Assembly: GCA_023374025.1 (NCBI GenBank)
Contig: SIJG01000149.1
Coordinates: forward strand, 1-64,000
Reading direction: 5' to 3'
Length of the DNA: 64,000 bases
Source of the DNA: Heterodera schachtii
Taxonomy: Eukaryota; Nematoda; Chromadorea; Rhabditida; Heteroderidae
Part shown: piece by piece, positions 1 to 13,100 of the stretch
Layout: the number at the start of each line of letters is the position of its first letter
Numbering within the stretch: the first letter of the stretch is position 1
Notes under the pieces: generated by a model
Databases searched by the model: none
What the model saw: the letters and a program-made list of their open reading frames with translations, nothing else
What the model was told of the DNA's origin: nothing
Translations under genes and position numbers: made by a program

Positions 1-356
1 TAAGAGAAGATCCAGCAGAATGACTCATTTCAATTAACAAATAAATAAAAATTGAACGATTTTGGATTCATTTAACATTTATTAAAGTTTTTCTTTTCAT
101 AAAAATAATTTTTGCTGTTAGAATATATTAAAAAAATAATTTGTTCTTGAGAATCCTTCTCTTCACTCGCACACATTTCCAAACTGTGTAAAAATTATTC
201 ATTTTCTTTGGTTTCCACAAAAATGGCATATTTTGCCCCTTTCCCGGCAATTTTTCTTTCCAATTAATTTTTATTTTCAAATTGCTCGGCACCATTTTCT
301 GTGCTACTGTTTATTTGAAAAAAACAGTACGGTGAGAACGATTTGTATGTTGAGTC

Positions 357-1261
357 ATGGGGCAAAACGAACTGTTCACTGAACAAATTGATATTGCGGC
401 GCTTGGAATTGGCCGACCATGTGAAGACATTTTTGAAGTGACGGAATGGAATAAATTCGCGGTCAGTGAAATTAGCGAAGCGCAAGTGGACAAATTGGCC
501 AAATTTGTCAAACAAAATTTTGGAATGGCCGACGGAGCATTGATCGAGTAAAATTTAGAGAATTTAAAAATGAAAATAAATGTTTATTTTAATTAAGGCA
601 CGTGCCGGAAGATTGGGTCGAATCTCCGTCAAATTTTAAGAAAATCAAAGACAAAAAGTTGGCGAAGTGGGCAACGGAATTGAACAAAATGTGGAAGGAA
701 ATGAGCAAAAAAATGCCAAAAGATGTAAAATTAATTACAAAATCGGCTTAATGTAAATGCCTAACATTAAGATGGACAAAAATGGCAACCAAAGGCATTC
801 GCTAATTCATTTGTCCAACCCTTTCTTCGTTTCGGGTGGCCGATTTCGCGAGTTTCGCTATTGGGATTCCTATTGGATGGCACGAGGACTGATCGCATCA
901 GGTCAAAGTGATCAAAAAGTGATGAAAATATTTAAGTTATTTAAGGGATGATGAAATCAGTGAAAAATATGTGCCAGAATTTTGCGGAAATGGTCAACCG
1001 ATTTGGATTTGTGCCCGCCGGAGGACGCATTTATTACAAAAAAAGATCGCAGCCGCCATTCCTTACATTGTGAATTAAATTACAAAAATTTAAGATAAAA
1101 AAGTAAATAAATATCGAAAATAATTAATTAATTTTAATAAAACGAAATAAAAATTCTAAAATAATTAATTAATTGATTGTTTATTAAGTTTGGTCTATGA
1201 TTACTTCGCTGCCACCGGTGACATTGCGTTCCTTAAGGAAATAATGCCAGCACTTGTTAAG
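357..1261 (+). CDS. Trehalase (GH37), 5' portion, five exons
   Basis: Trehalase hydrolyses trehalose to two glucoses. Exons that join in frame are 357-547, 598-724, 772-907, 946-1069 and 1189-1261, separated by introns of 50, 47, 38 and 119 bp. The translation carries family landmarks in order: HVPEDW, then GGRFREFRYWDSYW (the trehalase signature, usually PGGRFxExYxWDSYW), then NRFGFVPAGGRIYYKKRSQPP, then VYDYFAATGD. About 217 residues are covered, roughly the middle third of a normal trehalase. I found neither the N-terminal part nor the catalytic C-terminal half, and the first ATG has a stop just upstream in frame, so the start is provisional. The gene may be truncated; a decayed serpin lies just downstream on the other strand. 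The family call is firm; integrity is doubtful. Confidence 0.8.
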
Positions 1262-1329
1262 GTCAATCAGTATAATTAATATTAAATTCAAAATGTCCTT
1301 TATTATTTCTTTAATTTTCACTAATACTT

Positions 1330-2102
1330 GAATTTCATTTCCATTAAGCCAAAAGAAATGGTCTTTTTTCCGATGGATTTTTAATCAAACGGTTGAGACC
1401 ATTTTGCATTGAAAAAATTGCATTGACAAAAAAAAACCCTAAAGAATAATAATCAAAGATTTCAATTAAGACAATGATTGTTCATCGATTGAATGTGCAC
1501 TGATCATTTTTGGGATTTTCGCATTCGTTTCATCCGACACAAAAGCATTGACTTTCTGAATCATAAAAATGAAAATAAAATATTCTAACTATAATATTAA
1601 TTAAATTCCTTGAAGAATTTTATAAAAATTAATATTAAATATTATTACATTTAAAAATAGTTTATGTAAATGTGTTAAGGTCCTGGTTTTTGTGGCGTAA
1701 GAATTTCAAAAAATAAATTTTACAAAAATGATAAAAATGTAATTAATATGAAAAAAATACAAAACACTCGGCCCTGATATTTTTATTTGAATTATTATAA
1801 TTATATTATTTACATTTGCTTCTTCTTTTTTGTTCAGAAATATTTAAACTCTTCCAAAATGGTAAAATTTCCGTCCAAATATATTTTGTTGGCAATGCTC
1901 AAATTGAATGTTTTCTCCGATTCTATTTCTTCGATAAATTTGGCATTATTTTGGTGTATCGATGAATCATCTGATGAAATTTTAAAACGAAATGGATTTT
2001 TGGTATTTAAAAATGGAAAAATTTACCACCATCGGCCAACAAATTGACAAATTCGCCAGCCGTTTGTCCCCTCGCGCCCGCATAAGCCATGGCCAATGCA
2101 AT
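1330..2102 (-). pseudogene. Serpin remnant, at least four decayed exons
   Basis: Serpins are suicide inhibitors of serine or cysteine proteases. Read on the minus strand, successive pieces match the family in order: IALAMAYAGARGQTAGEFVN (about 2102-2027, helix D region), then an exon from 1970 to about 1834 containing FNLSIANKIYLDGNFTILEE, then 1555 to about 1470 containing KVNAFVSDETNAKIPKM, then about 1425-1340 containing VNAIFFNAKWSQPFD. In-frame stops follow PFD and the KYF near 1836, and no acceptor in a usable phase precedes the ALAMAY piece. The reactive-centre loop and C-terminus were not found. I therefore call it a pseudogene; a live gene with sequence errors is the alternative. Confidence 0.65.
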
Positions 2103-2168
2103 TTAATAATTTTTTGCTAATTTTGCATTTTCATCAAATGATACGTATTAACATTGAGTTCATTAGTT

Positions 2169-2972
2169 TTAACTAGTCATCTCATGCACACGGCGCTGGA
2201 AATTATTTTTAATTCAAAACCAATTAAAACCAAAGGTACGAATATATTATTGAAAAATTCTGATATTACGGAATTTTTACGCAAATAATTCCGTTCCCAT
2301 TTCCACAATAAGCTTTGGACCCATTTGACTTAACAAACGGGACTAATTTGTAAATTATAGTGCTAATGTCGCTCACTTATCGTACAGTTATTTACTGATT
2401 TTTCCAGAACATTTTACACTGACCTTATCAATTCAAGGGCGGGATGTTTTTAAGGTATTTATTTCACATCTGATGAAATTAAAAATAAATTGGAAAAATT
2501 TAAATTTGTGATTTTTTAATTAATCTATTAAATTTAATAAAGAATTCTTTACGCACTCTCCGCTTATGGTCACCGTAATGCCATTGAATGCATTTTCCAT
2601 TTGCGCACTGCCAAATAAACTGCTGCAAATTCGGTGTTGGAATACCACGGGAAAGGTAAAGGGAGAAACGTAAGAATTCGAAATTTCAAAACTTAAAGAA
2701 TATCAAAATATAAAATTAAATATTTAAATAATGTCATTGATTTGATGGTTATGCTAATTATGGTAATTAATGTTAATTAATCTGCCAATAATTTCTGCTC
2801 CCCCCTTTTAATTTGCACTTTCTTTCACCTGCTCTCAAACACTGTTTTCATTTGTGCGTCACAATTTCCGTAGAAAAATGAACTTTTCGGCTGCTCAAAT
2901 TCAATTTCCACTTTTACCGTACAATTTTGTCTGCTCCTCCCGCGACGCATGCGTCCAAAAATGCGAGAGTAC
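2169..2972 (-). CDS. Unrecognised small gene, four predicted exons (5' end unknown)
   Basis: Four short exons with GT-AG borders and compatible phases run 2829-2972, 2574-2622, 2281-2328 and 2169-2195, ending in TAA. The first is basic (RIFGRMRRGRSRQN) followed by CTVKVEIEFEQPKSSFFYGN; the third contains AYCGNGNGIIC. I do not recognise the family and found no upstream exon with a start codon or signal peptide. Support is only the agreement of splice sites and phase, so it may be partly or wholly spurious. Confidence 0.3.
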
Positions 2973-3989
2973 CTAAAGAGAAATGCAAATTTTAAATTAA
3001 TCGTTTTTGGAGGCACAGTAATTTTTAAATTGCTTTTACGTTTATATTTGTGGCCATTTGGCTCCTTTTCGGGTTCGTTTTCGTAAAAATGGACCTTAAT
3101 TTAAGTAAAATTAGTAATAAATAGGGCTGGGAATTTAAGTCACTAAAAATCTTCAAAAAGTCGACTAAAAAAGTCATAAAAAATCGCCAAAACGTCACAA
3201 AAAAGTCACGAAAAGTCATAAAAACGCAAAAAAGTCACGAAAAATGAAAAATGAAAAAATCCCCAAAGAAAATAGCCAAAAAGTCAGAAAAAAAAATTCA
3301 AAAAAGCACGTAAAAATGCAAAAAAGTCCTGAAAAATTAGGCAAAAGTTAAAAAAAAATCCCATTTTTAATAATTTATAGAATAATATTTTGGAACGATT
3401 TTTAGACATTTAATTTTATAAAAAGGTACCTAAAATAAAATGTAAATAACAGCAAAAAAAAAATTAATTAATTCTGTTGAAGCGTTTTTTTAAATATTTG
3501 GAATAATACTTTTTAAAACCAGGCCCATTTGACCCAAAACGAGGCTTTTTGCCCAACCAGATGAGAGAGTCTAGAAAGTTCCAGTTGGGAACCATGTTTT
3601 ACGCTTATTTGTTAAACACATTTTTTAACATTGACAGAAATAATTTGCATTTTTTGAAATTTTCATTTTCATAGTATTTGCTTTTTTGTATTTGTATTAG
3701 GAATTTTCGAGTATTTAAAGACCCAAAAGATTTTTTTTTTTGGGGGGAGAGAGAGAGAATTTGAAAAATGGATTCGTTAAGACTTTCTCGACTCATCCCT
3801 CAAATAAAGCTCCCCGCCCCCTCCCCGAAAAGGTTGAAAAAAGAGTTTACAGGGTAATCTATTAGGTGAATTCAGCATTAATATCACTGATGCTAAAGGC
3901 TGGGAATTATATGGAAATTCCATATATTTTTTTCTGGACTGTGGGAGGCCTGAAACGCACCAAAAACATGTTTTTAGCTTGGTTTGAAG
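2973..3989. other. Non-coding stretch with AAAAAGTCA-type simple repeats
   Basis: From about 3140 to 3360 the sequence is a degenerate array of short units such as AAAAAGTCA and AAAAATCGCC. A GA-rich run lies at 3739-3760. I see no gene here. Confidence 0.6.
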
Positions 3990-4778
3990 TAGGGTTCAGC
4001 CCCGAGCCCTCGGGGGGCAAAAAGTCGGGGGCCGGGGACCTCAGGGGGTGACATGTCGGGGGTCGGGTCGGGGGGGGGGGGGGAGCTCAATTGTCGGGGG
4101 TCGGGGACCCCGATCGGGTAGTGATCAACGAAATTTTTTAACGAAAAACCCAATTTTTCTTTTTCAATGCTCGTAAATCTTCCTTTTTTCACTTTAATCA
4201 ACTAAAAATGCGTCCAATTTGGCATTTTATAACAAGGCATCCCAGGCTCCAAAAATTTTCAGAAACTGAAAATCGCATTTCGAGGCTCAAAAATTTTAAT
4301 CTCGTAAATTTGAACATTTTAGCGGCGCGATTTTCAAAAAACTTTTTTGGAAACTTGGGGTGGGGGGAAGTGGTAAGGCGGTGCTGATAGGCGCCGCCGG
4401 GAAAATTTTTAAAAATGAGTATAATTTGTTAAGAGACTATTGTCCAAAAATTGTCTAAATTTTGTGATTTCGAGCCAATTTTTAAGAAAAAACTTGGTGT
4501 TTTGGGGGCAGGCGGTGCCGATAGGCGCCGCCGGAAAGTTTTTCGTAATTTTTAATCAATTTTATTAAAAAAATTTGTTCAAAATTTCAAAAATTTTCAA
4601 ATTTCCCGCCTTCGTGGATGAATTAACTTTTAAATTTTTAAAACGCTCGGAGTCCCCAATCCCCCGAATTCGTGTCGGGGGGTCGGGGGGCAAAAAGTCG
4701 GGGGCCGGGGACCTCGGGGGACGACATGTCGGGGGTCGGGTCGGGGGCCGGGGGGCTCGGGGTCGGGGCTGAACCCTA
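3990..4778. mobile_element. Non-autonomous hAT-type MITE, 789 bp, TSD GTTTGAAG
   Basis: The ends are inverted repeats, TAGGGTTCAGCCCCGAG and CTCGGGG..GGGGCTGAACCCTA. They are flanked by an exact 8-bp direct repeat GTTTGAAG (3982-3989 and 4779-4786). An 8-bp duplication with YAGGG termini is characteristic of hAT transposons. Inside each end are runs of TCGGGG-type units, and in the middle two copies of the window-wide core GGCGGTGCCGATAGGCGCCG (near 4375 and 4510). No transposase is encoded. Confidence 0.8.
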
Positions 4779-4789
4779 GTTTGAAGCTT

Positions 4790-5300
4790 GTAGGACGGAG
4801 TTATATATCCATAGTTTCCATATTTTCCATATTTCGCGATTTATTTCCATATTCCATATTTGTCCATATTTTGGCATTTAAGTCCATATATGTCCATATT
4901 TTGGCATTTTTCCAAAAACCTTTATTTGAACGGCCCCCAGCGGCTAAATTTGCCTTTTGACCCCAAAGACCGGAAAATTTTCCAAAAAATCATTTTTTGC
5001 AAAATATCATGAGAAATTGAAGAAATAATTTTCTTAAAAATTGGTAAATTTATGTAAAATATGCAAAAGAGCGAAAATTTCGCTTTTCGGTTTGACTTTT
5101 CGCTAAAAATTATTAAATTTTAGGTTTAACGTGTTTTTTTCTCCTAAAATTATATTAACAACGTATTTAGCCATTTTTCAACGTTTTACTTTACATTTTG
5201 CGAATTTGAAAAAATTTAAATTTTGATCCTTAATTTTGAAAAATTTATGTTCATAATTTACAAGTTATATCCATATTTCGCGATTTTTGGTCCATCGAGT
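4790..5300. repeat. CCATATTT-rich dispersed repeat, copy 1
   Basis: Many copies of CCATATTT, TTTGGCATTT and ATATTTCGCGATTT surround a conserved middle (CGGCCCCCAGCGGC to TTTTTCTCCTAAAAT). Related copies lie at about 46430-46935, 53455-53990 and, reversed, 60718-60915. The ends are not well defined; two other copies end in GCCCTA or GCCCTG, like the hAT-type elements. Confidence 0.6.
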
Positions 5301-7182
5301 CACCTGAAAATGCTCTCAAGCATCACTGTATTCAATTATTTTTTTACCACTCAGGCGAACGGGTTGGCCAGGTTCGGTTTCAACTCATTCTGACAATGGC
5401 AGTAGAAGCCGCCTTACACATTAGTGCAGAAATGCTTTTTTTTTTATACAACTATGCTTAAAAGCAACCAAATTTAAAAATTTTTGATATCTTTCGATGG
5501 CCCTAAGTTTTTAAAAAAGTCTTTTACCAAACTCCCGAAAAATTATTCAGTGGCGATTTTTGAAATTAAAAAATTTTCCCGGCGGAGCCTATCGGCACCG
5601 CCGGCCCCCCTATTTCCTCAAAAATTCTTTGGAAAAGCACAGCAAAAAAATCAACTTCGATTTTTCATGCTTAGAATATCCCAAAATATGCTTATTTCTA
5701 ATCATGGAATCAAAAAAAAAGACATTTGAACATTTTCAAATAAAAAAAAATTTGATTTTTTGAGCTCCTTTCTTCAATTCATTAAAAAAAAAATTAAATT
5801 ATAATTAGCATCACTAACAATTAAAGCGAACCCCCCTCCCAACTCAGGCTTGTCGGGACCTAAGTCGGGAACTCTTTTCGCTTCCCGGTCTCGGGTTTCA
5901 CGGAAACCGAGAGTTTTTTACACTGTTAAGACAATTGCGGGGAGGGGCCAATGAAATATGAAGAAAAATAGCAAAATTTTCAATTTTTCTCCCGCGACGC
6001 CTATCACGGAATGGGGTGAACTCTGTCTAACCAACTCCGTCTCAGCAAAATTCAAAAATCTATGGCTTTCTTTGTTGATAAAACTCAACAAAATAGTATA
6101 ATTGAAAGCTTTAAATGATTTGAAGATTCGACATTCTCAGTAATTATTCTTAGACTAATAGAGCCTTTGTAAGCTTTCGAGTGATACACGATTGTTGGAT
6201 TTGGTCAAAAACTTAAAAATTTACATTGACTCAATTTTATTCAGGTAGAGTTGGTCCGGTTCGTTCAATTTATATTTTACATAAAGAAAATTGGCCTTTT
6301 TGTGTAAAAAAAAATCCAATTTTTTACCGGCGGCGACGATTAAAAACGAAAATTGATCACTTTTAAACAAAATCTGTTAACAAATCACACTCAAATTTCC
6401 AAAAAATTTTCCCGGCAGCGCCTATCGACACCGCCGAACCCTTCTGCCAAAAATAAATATTCATAACTTTTAGGCACGAAAACAACGCAAAATAGTAGAG
6501 TAGCTCTATAATTAAAAAAATCTTAAAATTCCTTGAAAGGCATAAAAAAAGAAAAATATTTTTTAATTAAATATTTCTTGAACAAACAAAAAAAAAAACT
6601 ATATTTTGGGTGTATTTCAAAATTTTAAACGAAATAATTAAATATTTTGAAGCTTTTTTCGAAAATTATTTAGAGTCATCCTATAAGCTTCAAACCAAAC
6701 TTAAAGTTGTTTTTTTTGTGCTTATCCAACGTATTAAATGTGCAAAAATTTTAGGCATTACCCAAAATTTGATCCCAAGTAAATTACATGAATCACACAA
6801 ATCACAATTTTTTCTCATTAATTAAATTATACCATTCAATGGAACAGTCATCGACCATCGCTGCCAATTGGCTTACTGAACCAATAGTAAATGAGAAGCG
6901 AATGTTATGCTTTTCTCCACAAAACCGATTAAAGCTATCAGTAGTGTCATCAATTTTTGCATCCAATGGTCGAACATTAATAAAGACACGTCACATTTTT
7001 GGCATTTAGCGGAGAGAAGTACTACTAGCAAACACATCAATCACAATATTATTTTACCATTTAGTTGTTTTGAAAATAAAATTTCATTCTTATACAATAG
7101 TGCTCTAATATTTTTTAAATAATTATATTTTTAGTTATTCAATAAATATTAAATTTTATCAGTTTCAACATCCAAACACCAA
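5301..7182. other. Intergenic repeats, no gene recognised
   Basis: Contains copies of the CGGCG..GCCTATCGG core (5578-5605 and 6408-6435). At about 6005-6260 is a decayed foldback with the AAGCTTTCGAGTGATAC / GTTGGATTTGG internal motif shared with elements further right. Open frames here are AT-rich and show no family features. Confidence 0.5.
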
Positions 7183-10100
7183 ATGTCGAACAATGGAATG
7201 AGTTTCAAGTGTGCAGCAGTGTTCAGCTTGTTATTTGTGTTGATGGTCAATGAAAATTGGGCATCTACTGATTCTGAGAAGGTGATTAAAATTTTGGTAC
7301 AAAATATAAGCACAAATGGATGTTAGTTAATCAAATTTTAGTCACTTATTCAAAACAATTTACGAATTAAGTTTGAGGGAGTCCGTGGTAGGAGTTTCAT
7401 AAATAAAAATGATTAACCATGTCAACGACTGAATAAATTGGAAAATTTAATTCATAACATTTGAAAATGTATTAATGAAATGGAAGAGAACGATAATTCT
7501 TTTAATAATTAGCCAAAAATGGTGAATAAATTGGAAAATTTAAATTCATAACTAACAGTGATTACCTAACTTAATATCAAACTTAAGAAATGTGAGCAAA
7601 AGTGCACGAAGGGACGTGTGAAGCGCGGCGATTCCAATACCACTGTGCGATATTTTATTAAATTTGTAATGAAAATATAAAAATCATCTGTTTCTTTAGA
7701 CTTTTGAGCGCATCTCGCCCCCGGAGCATCTGAACCCAACTTGCAAGGACGAATGTTTGAAGGAATTGGTAAGTAGCGATGCGGGTCAATTCCGTTCGAC
7801 CAGTACAGTTCCAGCCGCTTAGAGCAGCATAACTTTGTATTTGTCGTCTAAACTAAACTTATGCGCTCAGTTTTTGGGAAAAATTGGATCCGGTCCCGAA
7901 AAGCCTATTTTGGGTACCGGTCCAAGTTTTTCAACCTGATCCGGGTATTAATCGGGCCCAACCTAGTTGTCAAAAAGTATTAACAATTTCTCACAAAAAT
8001 TACTTAAAATATTTCACGAAAAATCTTGAAATTTACAAATATTAAAAAAAATATTTACAGGAATCCGATGACAAATCAAAAATAATATTTTTGAAAAAAT
8101 CCAGACGAGAAAAAATTTCATTAATTATGATTTTTAAAATTTTAACACTTTCCCGAATTTCTTGACAAATTAATTTCTATAAATTATGTTTCATTTGATG
8201 AATGGATCTTTTTAAAATATATATTCCTTTTCAAAAGTGTGAATTCTTCCTCATAGAATTTAAGCTAAGTTCTTAAAAACTTTAAAATTAATCTGACTTG
8301 ATCCATCGTATAAGAGGCAATAGAACCTGACAAGGGAACATTTCGAATTGTAAGTGTATAAAGCACTTTAAATGACTTTTTATAGTGTGAGGATGGTCGA
8401 TTTGCTATGGCTTTTTTGGCCCTGACTCCTCAAACTGACCAGAAAAAAGTGATTAAATTTCAGAAAAATCAAAAAATGGTTAAATTTTTAAAAATTCACA
8501 AAAATTAACATATTCATGCTTGAGCCTTAAACATAGCGTTTTGATCAATAAACAAATGAAAGCTTTTAGTTTCCTCACTGTTGATCAATAATTCGACCCA
8601 AGAATACCAGTGAATTTTGAACCTGGACCAACCGGGTCGGATACTATGTATTGGATTTTCAAAAAGTCGGGTACGGGTACAGAGTCCGGGTGCTTAAAAA
8701 GTCGGGCGGTCCGGGTTGACCGGTTGGGCGCCCGGGCTCCGTGTAACCCTTAGACTAAACCAACATAAATTATGCGGAAGCTCTTTACAGGCTCAATTTG
8801 ACAAAAAATATTTGTTGGATTTAGTCAACAAAGAAAAAAGTTATGACGCTAGGAACTTGGCAGACAAGAATTGCTGACCATCGACGAGTTTAGCTCCCCT
8901 CAATGGTCACGGTCCCCTCAGAATACGTCTCAAACTTTATATTATAATTAAAAATTTTTTTGAATATTTATAAAAATATTTCCCTTGCAATTTTATTCAA
9001 AGCTAATCAAATGAGCCAAATTTATTTTTATAATAACAAAATTTGTTCAACTTGTAATCATATTTGAAAATGTATTAATGAAATGGAAGAGAACGATAAT
9101 TCTTTTAATAATTAGCCAAAAATGGTGAATAAATTGGAAAATTTAAATTCATAACTAACAGTGATTACCTAACTTAATATCAAACTTAAGAAATGTGAGC
9201 AAAAGTGCACGAAGGGACGTGTGAAGCGCGGCGATTCCAATACCACTGTGCGATATTTTATTAAATTTGTAATGAAAATATAAAAATCATCTGTTTCTTT
9301 AGACTTTTGAGCGCATCTCGCCCCCGGAGCATCTGAACCCAACTTGCAAGGACGAATGTTTGAAGGAATTGGTAAGTAGCGATGCGGGTCAATTCCGTTC
9401 GACCAGTACAGTTCCAGCCGCTTAGAGCAGCATAACTTTGTATTTGTCGTCTAAACTAAGCTTATGCGCTCAGTTTTTGGGAAAAATTGGATCCGGTCCC
9501 GAAAAGCCTATTTTGGGTACCGGTCCAAGTTTTTCAACCTGATCCGGGTATTAATCGGGCCCAACCTAGTTGTCAAAAAGTATTAACAATTTCTCACAAA
9601 AATTACTTAATCACGAAAAATCTTGAAATTTACAAATATTAAAAAAATATTTACAGGAATCCGATGACAAATCAAAAATAATATTTTTGAAAAAATCCAG
9701 ACGAGAAAAAATTTCATTAATTATGATTTTTAAAATTTTAACACTTTCCCGAATTTCTTGACAAATTAATTTCTATAAATTATGTTTCATTTGATGAATG
9801 GATCTTTTTAAAATATATATTCCTTTTCAAAAGTGTGAATTCTTCCTCATAGAATTTAAGCTAAGTTCTTAAAAACTTTAAAATTAATCTGACTTGATCC
9901 ATCGTATAAGAGGCAATAGAACCTGACAAGGGAACATTTCGAATTGTAAGTGTATAAAGCACTTTAAATGACTTTTTATAGTGTGAGGATGGTCGATTTG
10001 CTATGGCTTTTTTGGCCCTGACTCCTCAAACTGACCAGAAAAAAGTGATTAAATTTCAGAAAAATCAAAAAATGGTTAAATTTTTAAAAATTCACAAAAA

Positions 10101-13100
10101 TTAACATATTCATGCTTGAGCCTTAAACATAGCGTTTTGATCAATAAACAAATGAAAGCTTTTAGTTTCCTCACTGTTGATCAATAATTCGACCCAAGAA
10201 TACCAGTGAATTTTGAACCTGGACCAACCGGGTCGGATACTATGTATTGGATTTTCAAAAAGTCGGGTACGGGTACAGAGTCCGGGTGCTTAAAAAGTCG
10301 GGCGGTCCGGGTTGACCGGTTGGGCGCCCGGGCTCCGTGTAACCCTTAGACTAAACCAACATAAATTATGCGGAAGCTCTTTACAGGCTCAATTTGACAA
10401 AAAATATTTGTTGGATTTAGTCAACAAAGAAAAAAGTTATGACGCTAGGAACTTGGCAGACAAGAATTGCTGACCATCGACGAGTTTAGCTCCCCTCAAT
10501 GGTCACGGTCCCCTCAGAATACGTCTCAAACTTTATATTATAATTAAAAATTTTTTTGAATATTTATAAAAATATTTCCCTTGCAATTTTATTCAAAGCT
10601 AATCAAATGAGCCAAATTTATTTTTATAATAACAAAATTTGTTCAACTTGTAATCATATTTGAAAATGTATTAATGAAATGGAAGAGAACGATAATTCTT
10701 TAATAATTAGCCAAAAATGGTGAATAAATTGGAAAATTTAAATTCATAACTAACAGTGATTACCTAACTTAATATCAAACTTAAGAAATGTGAGCAAAAG
10801 TGCACGAAGGGACGTGTGAAGCGCGGCGATTCCAATACCACTGTGCGATATTTTATTAAATTTGTAATGAAAATATAAAAATCATCTGTTTCTTTAGACT
10901 TTTGAGCGCATCTCGCCCCCGGAGCATCTGAACCCAACTTGCAAGGACGAATGTTTGAAGGAATTGGTAAGTAGCGATGCGGGTCAATTCCGTTCGACCA
11001 GTACAGTTCCAGCCGCTTAGAGCAGCATAACTTTGTATTTGTCGTCTAAACTAAGCTTATGCGCTCAGTTTTTGGGAAAAATTGGATCCGGTCCCGAAAA
11101 GCCTATTTTGGGTACCGGTCCAAGTTTTTCAACCTGATCCGGGTATTAATCGGGCCCAACCTAGTTGTCAAAAAGTATTAACAATTTCTCACAAAAATTA
11201 CTTAATCACGAAAAATCTTGAAATTTACAAATATTAAAAAAAATATTTACAGGAATCCGATGACAAATCAAAAATAATATTTTTGAAAAAATCCAGACGA
11301 GAAAAAATTTCATTAATTATGATTTTTAAAATTTTAACACTTTCCCGAATTTCTTGACAAATTAATTTCTATAAATTATGTTTCATTTGATGAATGGATC
11401 TTTTTAAAATATATATTCCTTTTCAAAAGTGTGAATTCTTCCTCATAGAATTTAAGCTAAGTTCTTAAAAACTTTAAAATTAATCTGACTTGATCCATCG
11501 TATAAGAGGCAATAGAACCTGACAAGGGAACATTTCGAATTGTAAGTGTATAAAGCACTTTAAATGACTTTTTATAGTGTGAGGATGGTCGATTTGCTAT
11601 GGCTTTTTTGGCCCTGACTCCTCAAACTGACCAGAAAAAAGTGATTAAATTTCAGAAAAATCAAAAAATGGTTAAATTTTTAAAAATTCACAAAAATTAA
11701 CATATTCATGCTTGAGCCTTAAACATAGCGTTTTGATCAATAAACAAATGAAAGCTTTTAGTTTCCTCACTGTTGATCAATAATTCGACCCAAGAATACC
11801 AGTGAATTTTGAACCTGGACCAACCGGGTCGGATACTATGTATTGGATTTTCAAAAAGTCGGGTACGGGTACAGAGTCCGGGTGCTTAAAAAGTCGGGCG
11901 GTCCGGGTTGACCGGTTGGGCGCCCGGGCTCCGTGTAACCCTTAGACTAAACCAACATAAATTATGCGGAAGCTCTTTACAGGCTCAATTTGACAAAAAA
12001 TATTTGTTGGATTTAGTCAACAAAGAAAAAAGTTATGACGCTAGGAACTTGGCAGACAAGAATTGCTGACCATCGACGAGTTTAGCTCCCCTCAATGGTC
12101 ACGGTCCCCTCAGAATACGTCTCAAACTTTATATTATAATTAAAAATTTTTTTGAATATTTATAAAAATATTTCCCTTGCAATTTTATTCAAAGCTAATC
12201 AAATGAGCCAAATTTATTTTTATAATAACAAAATTTGTTCAACTTGTAATCATATTTGAAAATGTATTAATGAAATGGAAGAGAACGATAATTCTTTTAA
12301 TAATTAGCCAAAAATGGTGAATAAATTGGAAAATTTAAATTCATAACTAACAGTGATTACCTAACTTAATATCAAACTTAAGAAATGTGAGCAAAAGTGC
12401 ACGAAGGGACGTGTGAAGCGCGGCGATTCCAATACCACTGTGCGATATTTATTAAATTTGTAATGAAAATATAAAAATCATCTGTTTCTTTAGACTTTTG
12501 AGCGCATCTCGCCCCCGGAGCATCTGAACCCAACTTGCAAGGACGAATGTTTGAAGGAATTGGTAAGTAGCGATGCGGGTCAATTCCGTTCGACCAGTAC
12601 AGTTCCAGCCGCTTAGAGCAGCATAACTTTGTATTTGTCGTCTAAACTAAGCTTAAGCGCTCAGTTTTTGGGAAAAATTGGATCCGGTCCCGAAAAGCCT
12701 ATTTTGGGTACCGGTCCAAGTTTCACAACTAAAATTGCTAATTTAGAAATGCCACGATAAATGCAACAAAAAAATTGGGACTTCCAAGGTAAATTAATTT
12801 GGTATATAAAACTAGCCGCTCTGAGGGCATGCGTGCCGAGTTTAGTTTGCCGAGCCTGTTTGGCTATAACTTTGGCGCGCTGCAATCTTGCAATTTGAAA
12901 TAAATTTCGAAAATATTCCCTCGACCTCTACTTTCATAAACTGCAATGTGAATGGATGCGCCACAACGTTAAATGGGCCGAACCCAGGATTAGGTCCAAA
13001 TCGGCCAGAAATTTGGCCATAACTTTTCGGCGACTTGACCAAAAAAAAAATTCAGCCACCATTGTGATCAGCGCCCCCTCCTAAACCATAATCGAATATT

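Noticed and set aside
3974..4201. Proline-rich minus-strand frame
   Set aside because: Translation of the TCGGGG-lined end of a MITE.
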